From the NCBI RefSeq assembly GCF_000376985.1, contig NZ_AQYA01000037.1, positions 1 to 64,000 of the forward strand: a stretch of 64,000 bases of DNA, in the 5' to 3' direction. Source of the DNA: Streptococcus henryi DSM 19005 (lineage in GTDB: Bacteria > Bacillota > Bacilli > Lactobacillales > Streptococcaceae). Positions 53,919 through 62,458 of this stretch are shown one piece after another. The notes beneath the pieces are model-generated. The model worked only from the letters and a program-made list of their open reading frames with translations. It was not told the DNA's origin and did no database searches. Made by a program: the position numbers and the translations under genes. Position 1 is the stretch's first letter, and every line of letters begins with the position of its first letter.

Positions 53919-53928
53919 TTCTTTTAAG

Positions 53929-53955
53929 AGGCTGAGCTTATGCTCGGCTTTTTCA
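53929..53955 (+). terminator. Terminator after the amino-acid ABC genes
   Basis: GGCTGAGC at 53930-53937, loop TTAT, GCTCGGCTTTTTC. Confidence 0.8.
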
Positions 53956-53968
53956 TTTTGTTTATTAT

Positions 53969-54015
53969 TTATAATTATTCTAAATAGTGCTCTGTTTTAT
54001 TTAGAATAGCTCTAA
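53969..54015 (+). promoter_or_regulatory. Fur/PerR-like boxes upstream of feoA
   Basis: TTATAATTATTCTAA at 53969-53983 matches the 7-1-7 PerR/Fur box TTATAATNATTATAA at 14 of 15 positions. TTAGAATAGCTCTAA at 54001-54015 is a second, weaker palindrome. The two also contribute a larger inverted repeat ATTCTAAAT / ATTTAGAAT. Both lie upstream of the extended -10 at 54072. Confidence 0.6.
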
Positions 54016-54071
54016 ATAGTGTATAAAATACAGAAAAATATTCATTTTTGCTTAAAAATGAGTCTTTTTTA

Positions 54072-54080
54072 TGTTATAAT
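54072..54080 (+). promoter_or_regulatory. Extended -10 promoter of the feo operon
   Basis: TGTTATAAT at 54072-54080, 65 bp before the feoA start. Confidence 0.6.
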
Positions 54081-54144
54081 GATTCAAATGCTTTGAGCTA
54101 CTCAAACAAATCAATTGAATATTTTAATTAAGGAGGTCAGTCTC

Positions 54145-54624
54145 TTGCATATGTTACAAGCTAAGATAGGAGTGTCTTATAAAATTGTCAGTATTCATTT
54201 ACCAGCAGAAAGTCAGCGTCATCTTTCCAATCTTGGTGTCAAGGTGGGTACGTCTTTCAAATTAGTTTCTAAGACCACTTCAAGTGCGATTTTGATGCTT
54301 AAATCTAGTCGCTTGGCTTTTGACAAATCCATCTTGGAAAAAATTGATGTGGTTGAGGAGACAGTAGATAGACAAGCTCTGCCATTGTCAGAGCTAAAGG
54401 TTGGGGAGTTTGCTTATGTTGATGGGATTTTTGCCCTTGCTGAGACTAAACGCCGCCTCATGGACATGGGGCTGACGCGTCATACCAAAATTTATCTGCG
54501 GAAAGTTGCTCCTCTAGGGGATCCCATTGAGATTAGCCTGCGCGGTTATGAATTGACCCTACGTAAGTCAGAGGCCCAGATGATCAGTGTGGTAAAAGTG
54601 AGTGAGGAGGAAGGACATGACTGA
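54145..54624 (+). CDS. feoA: FeoA with two tandem FeoA domains
   Basis: This 159-residue protein is twice the usual FeoA length. One SH3-like FeoA domain covers about residues 1-75 (YKIVSIHLPAESQRHLSNLGV) and a second about 80-155 (LSELKVGEFAYVDGIF, TKRRLMDMGL). It is a cytoplasmic accessory of FeoB ferrous iron import. Start TTG 54145 is chosen because AAGGAGG lies eight bases upstream; ATG 54151 is an alternative and the frame upstream has no ribosome site. It overlaps feoB by eight bases. Fur/PerR-like boxes lie upstream. Confidence 0.88.
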   Translation: MHMLQAKIGVSYKIVSIHLPAESQRHLSNLGVKVGTSFKLVSKTTSSAILMLKSSRLAFDKSILEKIDVVEETVDRQALPLSELKVGEFAYVDGIFALAETKRRLMDMGLTRHTKIYLRKVAPLGDPIEISLRGYELTLRKSEAQMISVVKVSEEEGHD

Positions 54625-56752
54625 AATTGCTTTAATCGGAAACCCCAATAGTGGTAAGACTAGTCTCTTTAACTTATTAACCGGCACCAATCAGCGAGTT
54701 GGAAACTGGCCGGGGGTGACGGTTGAACGTAAAAGTGGGACGGTCAAGAAAGATAAAACTATCCAGGTTCAGGATCTTCCCGGAATCTACTCCATGTCTC
54801 CTTACACGCCAGAGGAGAAGGTGGCCCGTGATTACCTTCTTAGCAATCATGCTGACTCAATTCTCAATGTTGTGGATGCTACAAATCTGGAACGTAATCT
54901 CTATCTGACAACTCAGCTCATCGAAACTGGGATTCCAGTAACATTGGCCCTTAATATGAGTGATGTCCTTAAACAAGCTGGAAAATCCATCAGCACTTCA
55001 AAGCTATCTTATCAGCTTGGAATTCCTGTCGTTGCTACTAGTGCGGTTAAAGGCTTTGGGGTTGATAAGGCTGTCAAAATAGCTGCGCAGACTACTAAAG
55101 AAAGTGTCAGTCAGATTCAATATCCTCTATATGATGACAAGTTTGAAGCAGCGTTGGCCGAAATTATTGACATCCTTGGTAATTCTGTTCCTGAGCGGTC
55201 AGCACGTTTTTATGCTATCAAGCTTTTTGAAGGCGATGCCTTGGTTGAAGAAGATTTGAACTTATCAGATTTTCAAAAAGCAGAAATCAAAGATATCATC
55301 ACCATTACTGAGGAAATTTTCACGGAAGATGCCGAATCTATTGTCATCAATCAGCGTTATGATTTTATTGAGCGCGTGGCTAAGATGGCTCAGAGTCAGG
55401 ATAGTGATTTTAAATTGACCCTTTCAGATAAGATTGACAGGCTTGTGACTAATCGCATTTTGGCCATGCCAATCTTTGCCTTGGTTATGTTCTTGGTTTA
55501 TTTTCTATCGATTCAGACGGTTGGGACCATGTGGACTGATTGGGTTAATGAAGTCCTCTTTGGTGAATTGGTTCCAGGCTGGGTTCAGGCTGGTCTGGAC
55601 TATCTTCAAGTAGCAGACTGGCTGGAATCCCTCATTATTGATGGTATTGTGGCTGGTGTCGGAGCAGTCCTTGGTTTCCTGCCTCAGATTTTTGTTCTCT
55701 TTGTCTGTCTGGGGATTTTGGAAGACATAGGGTATATGAGTCGGATTGCCTTTGTCATGGATAGGATTTTCAGACGCTTTGGCTTGTCTGGTAAATCGTT
55801 CATTCCGATGTTGATTGCCACAGGTTGTGGTGTTCCGGCTATCATGGCCAGTCGGACCATTGAGAATGAACGTGACCGTCGTATTACCATTATGACGTCA
55901 ACCTTCATGCCTTGTTCGGCTAAGTTGGAAATTATTGCCCTTATTGCTGGGGCCTTTTTCCCTGACAATCCTTTCGTTGCACCGTCGACTTATTTCCTTG
56001 GCCTTTTAGCCATTGTCCTGTCAGGAATTGCGCTTAAGAAGACCCGTGTCTTGGGTGGCTATGCTAGTCCCTTTATCATGGAATTGCCTAGTTATCATTT
56101 GCCAAAGATAATGACGGTGCTTCGCTATGGTTTTACCAAGGCCTTGAGTTTTATGAAGAGAGCCGGAACCATTATTTTCAGTTTGACGGTCATGATTTGG
56201 TTCCTCTCATCTTATAATATGTCCTTTGAAGCGGTAGAGACAGACCAGTCCATTTTAGCCAGTCTTGGTCAGTCAGTCGCTTGGATTTTCCAACCGCTTG
56301 GTTTTGGCAACTGGAAGGCTGCTGTGGCTGCCTTTACAGGTCTGGCTGCCAAGGAGACTGTGGTTGCAACCTTTGGTATTCTCTATCATGATAGTTCTCA
56401 AACAGGTTTAGCTCAAGCGCTCTTAGGTGATTACTCAGCCTTAGCAGCTTATTCATTCTTGGTCTTCAATTTGCTTTGTGCCCCTTGTTTTGCGGCTATC
56501 GGAGCTATCAAGCGTGAGATGAATGACCTCAAATGGACCCTTGCTGCTATTGTTTTTCAAACGGGGCTTGCTTATGTGGTCAGTCTTATGATTTATCAGT
56601 TTGGACTAGTTTTGCTATACGGACAAAAAGTGTCCCTTTGGACATTTGTGGCTCTAGCTCTGCTATTTACCCTAGGATACTTTATTTTGAGAAAACCAAG
56701 GCAAGTAGAAGAAGTCATTAGCTTGGAAACACTTGGCATGGTGCAGGAATAG
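54617..56752 (+). CDS. feoB: Ferrous iron transporter FeoB
   Basis: This 711-residue protein has an N-terminal G domain with GNPNSGKT at residues 8-15, a DLPGIYS switch and LNMSD. A helical GDI region follows, then a membrane domain with two Gate motifs (IATGCGVPAIMASRTIENERDRR and APCFAAIGAIKREM regions). It imports Fe2+. I use ATG 54617 (MTEIALIGNPNSG), preceded by GAGGAGGAAGG inside feoA, rather than an upstream in-frame start. It is followed after nine bases by its small Cys-rich partner. Confidence 0.96.
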   Translation: MTEIALIGNPNSGKTSLFNLLTGTNQRVGNWPGVTVERKSGTVKKDKTIQVQDLPGIYSMSPYTPEEKVARDYLLSNHADSILNVVDATNLERNLYLTTQLIETGIPVTLALNMSDVLKQAGKSISTSKLSYQLGIPVVATSAVKGFGVDKAVKIAAQTTKESVSQIQYPLYDDKFEAALAEIIDILGNSVPERSARFYAIKLFEGDALVEEDLNLSDFQKAEIKDIITITEEIFTEDAESIVINQRYDFIERVAKMAQSQDSDFKLTLSDKIDRLVTNRILAMPIFALVMFLVYFLSIQTVGTMWTDWVNEVLFGELVPGWVQAGLDYLQVADWLESLIIDGIVAGVGAVLGFLPQIFVLFVCLGILEDIGYMSRIAFVMDRIFRRFGLSGKSFIPMLIATGCGVPAIMASRTIENERDRRITIMTSTFMPCSAKLEIIALIAGAFFPDNPFVAPSTYFLGLLAIVLSGIALKKTRVLGGYASPFIMELPSYHLPKIMTVLRYGFTKALSFMKRAGTIIFSLTVMIWFLSSYNMSFEAVETDQSILASLGQSVAWIFQPLGFGNWKAAVAAFTGLAAKETVVATFGILYHDSSQTGLAQALLGDYSALAAYSFLVFNLLCAPCFAAIGAIKREMNDLKWTLAAIVFQTGLAYVVSLMIYQFGLVLLYGQKVSLWTFVALALLFTLGYFILRKPRQVEEVISLETLGMVQE

Positions 56753-56761
56753 GAGGAAAAT

Positions 56762-56908
56762 ATGGCAACAGTTATTATTACTGGATTGATTGGTATTGCT
56801 GTTATTTGGGGCTTTCGCTCTTTTATCAAGGGCAAGGGCTCCTGCGGTGACTGCAACTGTGGCTGTCCTGTTAAAGCAGAAATGCAAAAGACAGGAAAGA
56901 TGAAATAA
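56762..56908 (+). CDS. FeoB-associated Cys-rich membrane protein
   Basis: This short gene encodes 48 residues: one N-terminal membrane helix (ATVIITGLIGIAVIWGF) followed by a cysteine cluster GSCGDCNCGCPVK. This is the FeoB-associated Cys-rich (FeoC-like position) family found downstream of feoB in Firmicutes, presumed to bind iron or support FeoB. RBS AGGAGGAAAAT is strong. Last gene of the feo operon before a terminator. Confidence 0.88.
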   Translation: MATVIITGLIGIAVIWGFRSFIKGKGSCGDCNCGCPVKAEMQKTGKMK

Positions 56909-56911
56909 AGA

Positions 56912-56945
56912 AAAGAGGCTTGTCCGATTGGGCAAGTCCTTTTAA
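56912..56945. terminator. Terminator after the feo operon
   Basis: AGAGGCTTGTCC, loop GATT, GGGCAAGTCCTTTT. It also lies just past the stop of the convergent histidine kinase gene. Confidence 0.78.
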
Positions 56946-56967
56946 GTGTTGAAAATTCATCTCATAT

Positions 56968-58269
56968 TTACTTCAGTGGTAGTTGGATAGTCACCAACAA
57001 GCCTGGTTTGTTGTCCTCGAATGTTATGCCTCCCTTGTGAAGAGAGATGATTTGCTTGGTAATGACGGTTCCCATGCCATGGGTATCATAGTTGCGAGAT
57101 TTCTGGTTGAGTTCCAAAATTTTGTCAGGAGAGATTATCCCATTATCAGCAATCTTAAGGATAGCCCACTCTCCCTCTTGGACAAGTGACAACTGAATTT
57201 TGCTGTCCTGATTGTGAGTCAGGCTATTGAGCAAGAGGTTGTTGATGGCTCGCGTCAGCAAGGTTTTATTTCCAGATAGGACTGTGGCATCATGAGGCAG
57301 GTCAAAGCTTAAATCTAAATCCTCATAATTATTGTAGAAATCAGCAATGATTTGTCTGAGTAAGCTGTTGAAATCAAACTCAGTCATTTCCTGATCAATG
57401 TCATGGTTCTCAAGGAGATAGCTCATGTTGAGGTTGGAAATGATGCCTTCCATCTTGTGGATATTAGCCTCAATTTGCTGGGTTTGTTTATTACTGCCCT
57501 GGGCTGATTCCAGCTGATTGATGTAGCCCAGAATGAGAGTCAAAGGATTTCTGAGGTCATGGCTGATGCCACGTATCCAATGGCTGCGCAGGTCCTTGTT
57601 TTCAATGAGGAGCTGGGAAGTCTGGTTGAGAGCAGACTTGATTTCTGACAGGTTACCCTTCTCATCTAAAGCAACAGGCTGGTTGTCTGATAAGTCTGCC
57701 AATGCTTGAGTAATAGGCTTAAATTCCTTGCGAAGTTTCACCTGCGAACGGTAGTAAATCAAGAACAGTAAGACTAACAAAACAAGTCCAATCATCAAGG
57801 ATAGTTTGATAAAACTGTAGAGGTCGCTGATGCGATAATAGTTTCCGGGCATCTTAGCATAAGTATCTTTGGGATAACCTAAGATGAGAAGTTTCTCGCC
57901 CACAACAAAATTGAAGACAGGATAATCATCTAAATACCAACGAGAGGCACGCGCGATATCAACAAGTGAATAGTGATGATTCAATTCATCAGGCAGCTGA
58001 TAGGACTGTGAGATTTGTCCATCAGCTTCTAAAACCATAAGCCAAACATCCTCTTTTTCAAGGAATTCCTGATTTTTCTTTGAGACAAGGACTTGGTCAT
58101 TTGAAATTAAGCTATTAGCAATATCTGAAGGGCTAGTCTCATTAAAGAGAGTCCCCTTGGTCATGGAAAAAGCACCAAAGATAAAGAGAGCCAGAGCGAC
58201 CACAAAGACAAAAAGAAGGGTCAAAAAATAGCGTAACAGTGTCTTAGAAAAATACTTAAACGTTGTCAT
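56968..58269 (-). CDS. Sensor histidine kinase
   Basis: This 433-residue kinase has two membrane helices (about 12-34 and 153-173) flanking an extracellular domain of about 115 residues. A cytoplasmic linker follows, then the DHp helix with phospho-acceptor H237 in RGISHDLRNP, and an ATPase domain (N box near INNLLLNSL, G box GMGTVITKQI). It probably senses an envelope or peptide signal. The adjacent regulator and divergent lantibiotic-immunity-like ABC genes suggest antimicrobial-peptide sensing. Its ATG follows the regulator's stop directly. Confidence 0.9.
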   Translation of the reverse strand: MTTFKYFSKTLLRYFLTLLFVFVVALALFIFGAFSMTKGTLFNETSPSDIANSLISNDQVLVSKKNQEFLEKEDVWLMVLEADGQISQSYQLPDELNHHYSLVDIARASRWYLDDYPVFNFVVGEKLLILGYPKDTYAKMPGNYYRISDLYSFIKLSLMIGLVLLVLLFLIYYRSQVKLRKEFKPITQALADLSDNQPVALDEKGNLSEIKSALNQTSQLLIENKDLRSHWIRGISHDLRNPLTLILGYINQLESAQGSNKQTQQIEANIHKMEGIISNLNMSYLLENHDIDQEMTEFDFNSLLRQIIADFYNNYEDLDLSFDLPHDATVLSGNKTLLTRAINNLLLNSLTHNQDSKIQLSLVQEGEWAILKIADNGIISPDKILELNQKSRNYDTHGMGTVITKQIISLHKGGITFEDNKPGLLVTIQLPLK

Positions 58270-58959
58270 CTAGTCCACCCGTAACTGGTAACCCAGCCCC
58301 TTAATGGTAATGAGATGAACGGGCTTGGACGGATTAACCTCAATCTTCTGACGAATCTTTCTGATATGAGCCATGAGCGTATTTTCATAGCCCTGATACT
58401 GCTCACCCCAAACACTAGCCAGTAGATTGTCAAAAGTGACAATCTTATTTTTATGGTCATACAGGACCCGAAGCAGACTAAACTCCTTGGCAGTCAAGGG
58501 GATTTCTTGATTTTCTTTGATAATGGCTGCGCGCTCAAAGTTAATGAGACAGCCAGTCAGCTGGACCAGCTCATCTTGCTGGGGATAGCTGCGCTTGAGA
58601 ATTGATAAGAGCCTTAATTCAAGCTCCTTGGGCCGAAAAGGCTTGACGATGTAATCATCCGCACCCAGTTCAAATCCCTGGTATTGTTTTTCAATATCAG
58701 ACACCGCTGACAGGAAAAGTACAGGCATGGTTGATTTTTTTCGGATATGTCTGAGCACTTCAAAGCCTGAGCCATCTGGCAACATGATATCTAAGATTGC
58801 TAGATCAAAGGATTCTCTATTAAGCAGGTCTAGGGCTTGAGTTTGACAGTTTGCAGTTGTCAAATTAGTGAAGCCAGCAATAGCCAAGCTTTCTGTGATT
58901 ACCTGTAAAATATCAGGATTATCATCTAAGATGAAAAGTTTTCTGTTTTTTATCTTCAT
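58270..58959 (-). CDS. OmpR-family response regulator
   Basis: This 229-residue regulator has a receiver domain with the acidic pair D12-D13, phospho-acceptor D57 in LAILDIMLPDG and the switch lysine in DYIVKPF. The C-terminal winged-helix domain is at about 130-229. ATG 58959 (MKIKNRKLFILDDN) is preceded by GAGG at eight bases, so I use it rather than the longer open frame. It is cotranscribed with the kinase. A tandem 11-bp repeat in the divergent intergenic region is a good candidate operator. Confidence 0.92.
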   Translation of the reverse strand: MKIKNRKLFILDDNPDILQVITESLAIAGFTNLTTANCQTQALDLLNRESFDLAILDIMLPDGSGFEVLRHIRKKSTMPVLFLSAVSDIEKQYQGFELGADDYIVKPFRPKELELRLLSILKRSYPQQDELVQLTGCLINFERAAIIKENQEIPLTAKEFSLLRVLYDHKNKIVTFDNLLASVWGEQYQGYENTLMAHIRKIRQKIEVNPSKPVHLITIKGLGYQLRVD

Positions 58960-59020
58960 AGGTCTTACCTCAAAAACTAGTATAGCATAATCAGTCCCGT
59001 CAGCTCTGCTATTTCCCAAA

Positions 59021-59042
59021 AATTAAGGAAGAATTAAGGAAG
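59021..59042 (+). promoter_or_regulatory. Tandem 11-bp repeat, probable response-regulator operator
   Basis: AATTAAGGAAG occurs twice head to tail at 59021-59031 and 59032-59042. One helical turn between half-sites is typical of OmpR-family binding sites. It lies 28 bases upstream of the TATACT at 59071-59076 of the ABC genes, a usual activator position. Confidence 0.6.
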
Positions 59043-59070
59043 GGAAGATGGAGAGGTAAGGTGGGGGCGC

Positions 59071-59076
59071 TATACT
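59071..59076 (+). promoter_or_regulatory. -10 box of the ABC transporter operon
   Basis: TATACT at 59071-59076 with no recognisable -35, as expected for an activator-dependent promoter. A second TATACT, extended by TGC, lies on the minus strand at 58979-58984 for the regulator gene. Confidence 0.45.
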
Positions 59077-59102
59077 AGAGGTGTCAAGAAGGAGGACATC
59101 AA

Positions 59103-60014
59103 ATGACAACAATGATTGAACTTAAAAATGTTAAGCGTGTGTTTGGTAAGCAAGTAGCAGTTGATTTGAGCGATTTGCATATTGAGCAGGGAGAAATTTA
59201 CGGGCTGATTGGTCCAAATGGTGCAGGAAAGTCAACCATTATGAAAATGATTTGTGGTCTCTTAGAACCCAGCTCTGGTCAGGTTAGTGTGGCGGGTGCT
59301 GCCATGTCAGAGGCTAATAGGATTGGCATATTAAAGCAAATTGGTTCCCTTATTGAAGAGCCAGCCTATTACGATAATCTGACTGGTTTTGAAAATATGC
59401 AAATTTTAAAGGAGCTCAAAGGTTTGACGAATCATGATGTGGCTGAAGCCTTAGCTATTGTTCGCTTGACTGACCATAAAGACAAACGTGTCAAACACTA
59501 TTCGCTGGGCATGAAGCAAAGGCTCGGTATTGCCATGGCTATCATGGGGCGCCCAAAGTTGATTGTTTTGGATGAGCCGACAAATGGACTTGACCCACAG
59601 GCGCGTGAAGAGATTCGTAGGCTCATTCGTAGCTTACCTGAAAAATTTCACACAACGGTCATGATTTCTTCCCATGCCCTAGATGAAATTGAAAAAATGG
59701 TGACCCAGATTGGTATTATTGGCAAAGGAAAACTTCTTTATCAAGGAACTGTTGAACATTTTAAGAGTCAACACAGCGGTCATATCTGTCTTAAAACATC
59801 AGCTGATGATAGCGTTTTGACGCTTTTGGAACTTGATGATCGTCGAGTTCAGTTGACTGAGCAAGGTCTTATTATGCCACATGTTTCAGATAATCAGGTT
59901 GCTCAAATGGTTAGGACAATAGTTGAAGCAGATATAGCTGTCTATAGGATTGTTGAAATGACTAAGTCCTTGGAAGAACTCTTTATTGATTTTACAGCCA
60001 GCGATATCTTGTAG
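59103..60014 (+). CDS. ABC transporter ATPase, lantibiotic/bacitracin-immunity type
   Basis: This 303-residue ATPase has Walker A GPNGAGKST, signature YSLGMKQRLGIAMAIM and Walker B LIVLDEPTNGLDP, plus a C-terminal extension of about 80 residues. The LIEEPAYYDNLTGFENM segment is typical of BcrA/LanF-type ATPases, which clear antimicrobial peptides from the membrane. With two permeases of unlike sequence it forms a LanFEG-like complex. RBS AAGGAGG. No lantibiotic structural or modification genes are nearby, so it serves resistance rather than self-immunity, or the producer genes are lost. Confidence 0.85.
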   Translation: MTTMIELKNVKRVFGKQVAVDLSDLHIEQGEIYGLIGPNGAGKSTIMKMICGLLEPSSGQVSVAGAAMSEANRIGILKQIGSLIEEPAYYDNLTGFENMQILKELKGLTNHDVAEALAIVRLTDHKDKRVKHYSLGMKQRLGIAMAIMGRPKLIVLDEPTNGLDPQAREEIRRLIRSLPEKFHTTVMISSHALDEIEKMVTQIGIIGKGKLLYQGTVEHFKSQHSGHICLKTSADDSVLTLLELDDRRVQLTEQGLIMPHVSDNQVAQMVRTIVEADIAVYRIVEMTKSLEELFIDFTASDIL

Positions 60015-60023
60015 GAGGATGCC

Positions 60024-60776
60024 ATGTTGAAATTGTTTAAGATTGAAGTGAGAAAATACCGTGGCCTACCAGTGCTGAGACTGTTAGTGGCTTCTATGGT
60101 TATATCACTTTTGTTTGCTAGTATGCAGATTTTTGACCCAAAAACTGTAGCAGATTTGGCTAATCAGGTAAAACTCTATCAAGTCTGGGATGCAGTTGCT
60201 CTTGTCAAAATTATCATTCAGCCTGTTATCCTAGCTAGTCTGGTTAGTCTTGCGGTGCAGTTGGAAAATCGTCACAAGATGTGGAAGGTTTTGACCAGTA
60301 GTGGGGTAGATTATAAGTCCATCTACACTGTCAAGTTCTGTTACATCTTTGGGGTTTATTCAGTGATGCAGATTTTAGAAATCCTAGCCATAACTGGTCT
60401 AATCAAGATGCGTGGCTACACTGCCAGTATCCCGATAGGAAGAGTAGTTTTGTATTGCTTGTCCATCCTAGCCATTTCAGGAGTCATTATGCTTATTCAT
60501 TATATCCTGTCTCTCAAATGGTCCAATCAGTTGATTAGCTTGTCTCTTGCAGTCTTAGCATCCTTGGTCAGCATTATCATGATTTTTATTTCAAAGACTG
60601 TTATGTATGTTATTCCTTATACTTGGTATAGTTTTCTCATGGCAAGTCAGCCACAGTCGAAAGGGGATGGCTTTGTTTATCATATCCTAGATTTTGACTA
60701 TTATCCTTTGATTGCTTCACTAGTCCTTGCTTTGGTCCTTTACCAAGCTGGTAAACATGTAAAGATTGGAGATTAA
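60024..60776 (+). CDS. ABC transporter permease, LanE-like
   Basis: This 250-residue protein with six hydrophobic segments and a basic cytoplasmic start (LKLFKIEVRKYRG) is typical of lantibiotic-immunity permeases of the MutE/SpaE type. It should dimerise with the next permease and use the upstream ATPase. RBS GGAGGATGCC is well placed. Specific identification is by context; sequence conservation in this family is low. Confidence 0.78.
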   Translation: MLKLFKIEVRKYRGLPVLRLLVASMVISLLFASMQIFDPKTVADLANQVKLYQVWDAVALVKIIIQPVILASLVSLAVQLENRHKMWKVLTSSGVDYKSIYTVKFCYIFGVYSVMQILEILAITGLIKMRGYTASIPIGRVVLYCLSILAISGVIMLIHYILSLKWSNQLISLSLAVLASLVSIIMIFISKTVMYVIPYTWYSFLMASQPQSKGDGFVYHILDFDYYPLIASLVLALVLYQAGKHVKIGD

Positions 60777-60777
60777 G

Positions 60778-61515
60778 ATGACCTTATTTAAAGTTGAAGT
60801 GTTAAAATTACGTCGGGCAAGATTGTGGCTACCACTTTTAATCATGCCTCTCTTATCCATTCTATACGGAAGCCTAAACTATGCTGGCAACCAAGGAATT
60901 TTACAGAAAGAATGGTTGAGCCTGTGGACTCAAGTCTATCTCTTTTATGGTCTATTTTTCTTTCCATGTATAGTGGGAATTGTCTGTGCCTATATTTGGT
61001 ATGGTGAACACAAGCATCATAATGTCAAACTATTGCTGACCTCAGCCTATTCTTTAAGAAAGATTATTTGGGCTAAAATGCTGGTTGCCTTTGTTTTGGT
61101 TATGCTATCGCAAGTTTATTTTTTAGGGCTCTATTCATTGAGTGGCCTATTCTTCCATTTTAAGATGGCTTTTCCGTTAGAATTGATTTTCTTGGCGCTT
61201 GTAGCTAGTTGTTTTTCTATAGGATTGGTTGCTATCCAGTCTTACCTTTCCTTGGTAGTTAAAAGCTTTGCACCGCCAATTGCCCTATCAATGTTAGTAG
61301 GTATTCTAGGCTTCCTCCTTTCTGTGCAAAATATCATCCCTGAGCTCAGCTATGTTCTAGCTTCATCAAAATTATCCAGTTTGATGAACCAGACTAATAC
61401 GACTCACCTTGCCCTACCACTGAGTATGTGGATTCGCTTTATTATTTATACCACTGCAATAGTTACCATTTCTCTCTTCCTTCAAAAGAAACATTTGAAA
61501 GACTTGATGAAATAA
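60778..61515 (+). CDS. ABC transporter permease, LanG-like
   Basis: This 245-residue six-helix permease (MTLFKVEVLKLRRARLWLPLL) is paired with the gene upstream. The frame opens earlier at a TTG, but ATG 60778 has GGAG at a proper distance and begins one base after the previous stop. It completes a two-permease ABC exporter of the LanFEG kind. A terminator follows. Confidence 0.78.
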   Translation: MTLFKVEVLKLRRARLWLPLLIMPLLSILYGSLNYAGNQGILQKEWLSLWTQVYLFYGLFFFPCIVGIVCAYIWYGEHKHHNVKLLLTSAYSLRKIIWAKMLVAFVLVMLSQVYFLGLYSLSGLFFHFKMAFPLELIFLALVASCFSIGLVAIQSYLSLVVKSFAPPIALSMLVGILGFLLSVQNIIPELSYVLASSKLSSLMNQTNTTHLALPLSMWIRFIIYTTAIVTISLFLQKKHLKDLMK

Positions 61516-61532
61516 GGCTTTAGAATCTTCAG

Positions 61533-61560
61533 AAAAGGAAGTGACATGACTTCCTTTTTT
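61533..61560 (+). terminator. Terminator after the ABC operon
   Basis: AAAGGAAGT, loop GACATG, ACTTCCTTTTTT. The same bases contain the -35 of the folD promoter. Confidence 0.85.
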
Positions 61561-61569
61561 GGTTATAAT
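61541..61569 (+). promoter_or_regulatory. Promoter of folD
   Basis: GTGACA at 61541-61546, 17-base spacer and TATAAT at 61564-61569. The -35 lies in the loop of the preceding terminator. Confidence 0.68.
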
Positions 61570-61603
61570 AGGGTCATAGTATTGATTTTGAGGAGATGTA
61601 ACG

Positions 61604-62458
61604 ATGACGACGATTATTGATGGTAAAGCGTTGGCGCAGAAGATGCAGGCTGCCCTGGCTAAAAAAGTTGCAAAGATGAAAGCAGAAAAGGGAATTGTCC
61701 CTGGTCTTGTCGTGATTTTGGTGGGAGATAACCCAGCAAGCCAGGTCTATGTGCGTAATAAGGAGCGCTCTGCCATTGCCGCAGGCTTTAAGAGTGAAAC
61801 AGTACGCCTTTCAGACAGCACAAGCGAGGAAGAACTGCTTGACCTGATTGCTAAATATAATGCGGACGACAGCTTCCATGGGATTCTGGTTCAGTTACCG
61901 CTTCCTGCTCATATCAATGATAAACGTATTCTCTTGGCTATCGATCCTAAAAAAGATGTGGATGGCTTCCACCCTATGAATACGGGACATCTTTGGAATG
62001 GCCGTCCTCAAATGGTTCCCTGTACACCAGCTGGTATCATGGAAATGCTGCGCGAATATGATGTTGAATTGGAAGGGAAAAATGCTGTTATTATCGGTCG
62101 TTCTAACATTGTTGGAAAGCCTATGGCTCAGCTTTTACTTGATAAGAATGCCACAGTAACTCTAACGCATTCTCGTACACGTCACTTAGCTGAAGTTTGT
62201 CGCCGTGCTGATGTCCTCATCGTTGCTATTGGTCAAGGCCACTTTGTTACTAAAGACTTTGTCAAAGAAGGCGCTGTTGTCATCGATGTTGGCATGAACC
62301 GCGACGATAATGGCAAACTCATCGGTGATGTTAAGTACGATGAAGTCGCACCGCTTGCCAGCATGATTACACCGGTTCCAGGTGGCGTTGGCCCAATGAC
62401 CATCACCATGCTTATGGAACAAACCTACCAAGCTGCCCTCAGAAGTGTGACCAAATGA
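61604..62458 (+). CDS. folD: Methylenetetrahydrofolate dehydrogenase / cyclohydrolase
   Basis: This 284-residue bifunctional enzyme interconverts 5,10-methylene-, methenyl- and 10-formyl-tetrahydrofolate with NADP. The catalytic lysine lies in [14 protein letters not shown] is intact, the NADP loop is [16 protein letters not shown] and the C-terminal [15 protein letters not shown] is typical. Full length. RBS GAGGAG. It overlaps nnrD by four bases (ATGA), implying coupling. Confidence 0.96.
   Translation: MTTIIDGKALAQKMQAALAKKVAKMKAEKGIVPGLVVILVGDNPASQVYVRNKERSAIAAGFKSETVRLSDSTSEEELLDLIAKYNADDSFHGILVQLPLPAHINDKRILLAIDPKKDVDGFHPMNTGHLWNGRPQMVPCTPAGIMEMLREYDVELEGKNAVIIGRSNIVGKPMAQLLLDKNATVTLTHSRTRHLAEVCRRADVLIVAIGQGHFVTKDFVKEGAVVIDVGMNRDDNGKLIGDVKYDEVAPLASMITPVPGGVGPMTITMLMEQTYQAALRSVTK

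Noticed and set aside
59103-61515. A complete lantibiotic biosynthesis locus
   Set aside because: Only the immunity-type ABC genes and a two-component system are present; no precursor peptide, LanB/LanC/LanM or protease could be found on either strand nearby.
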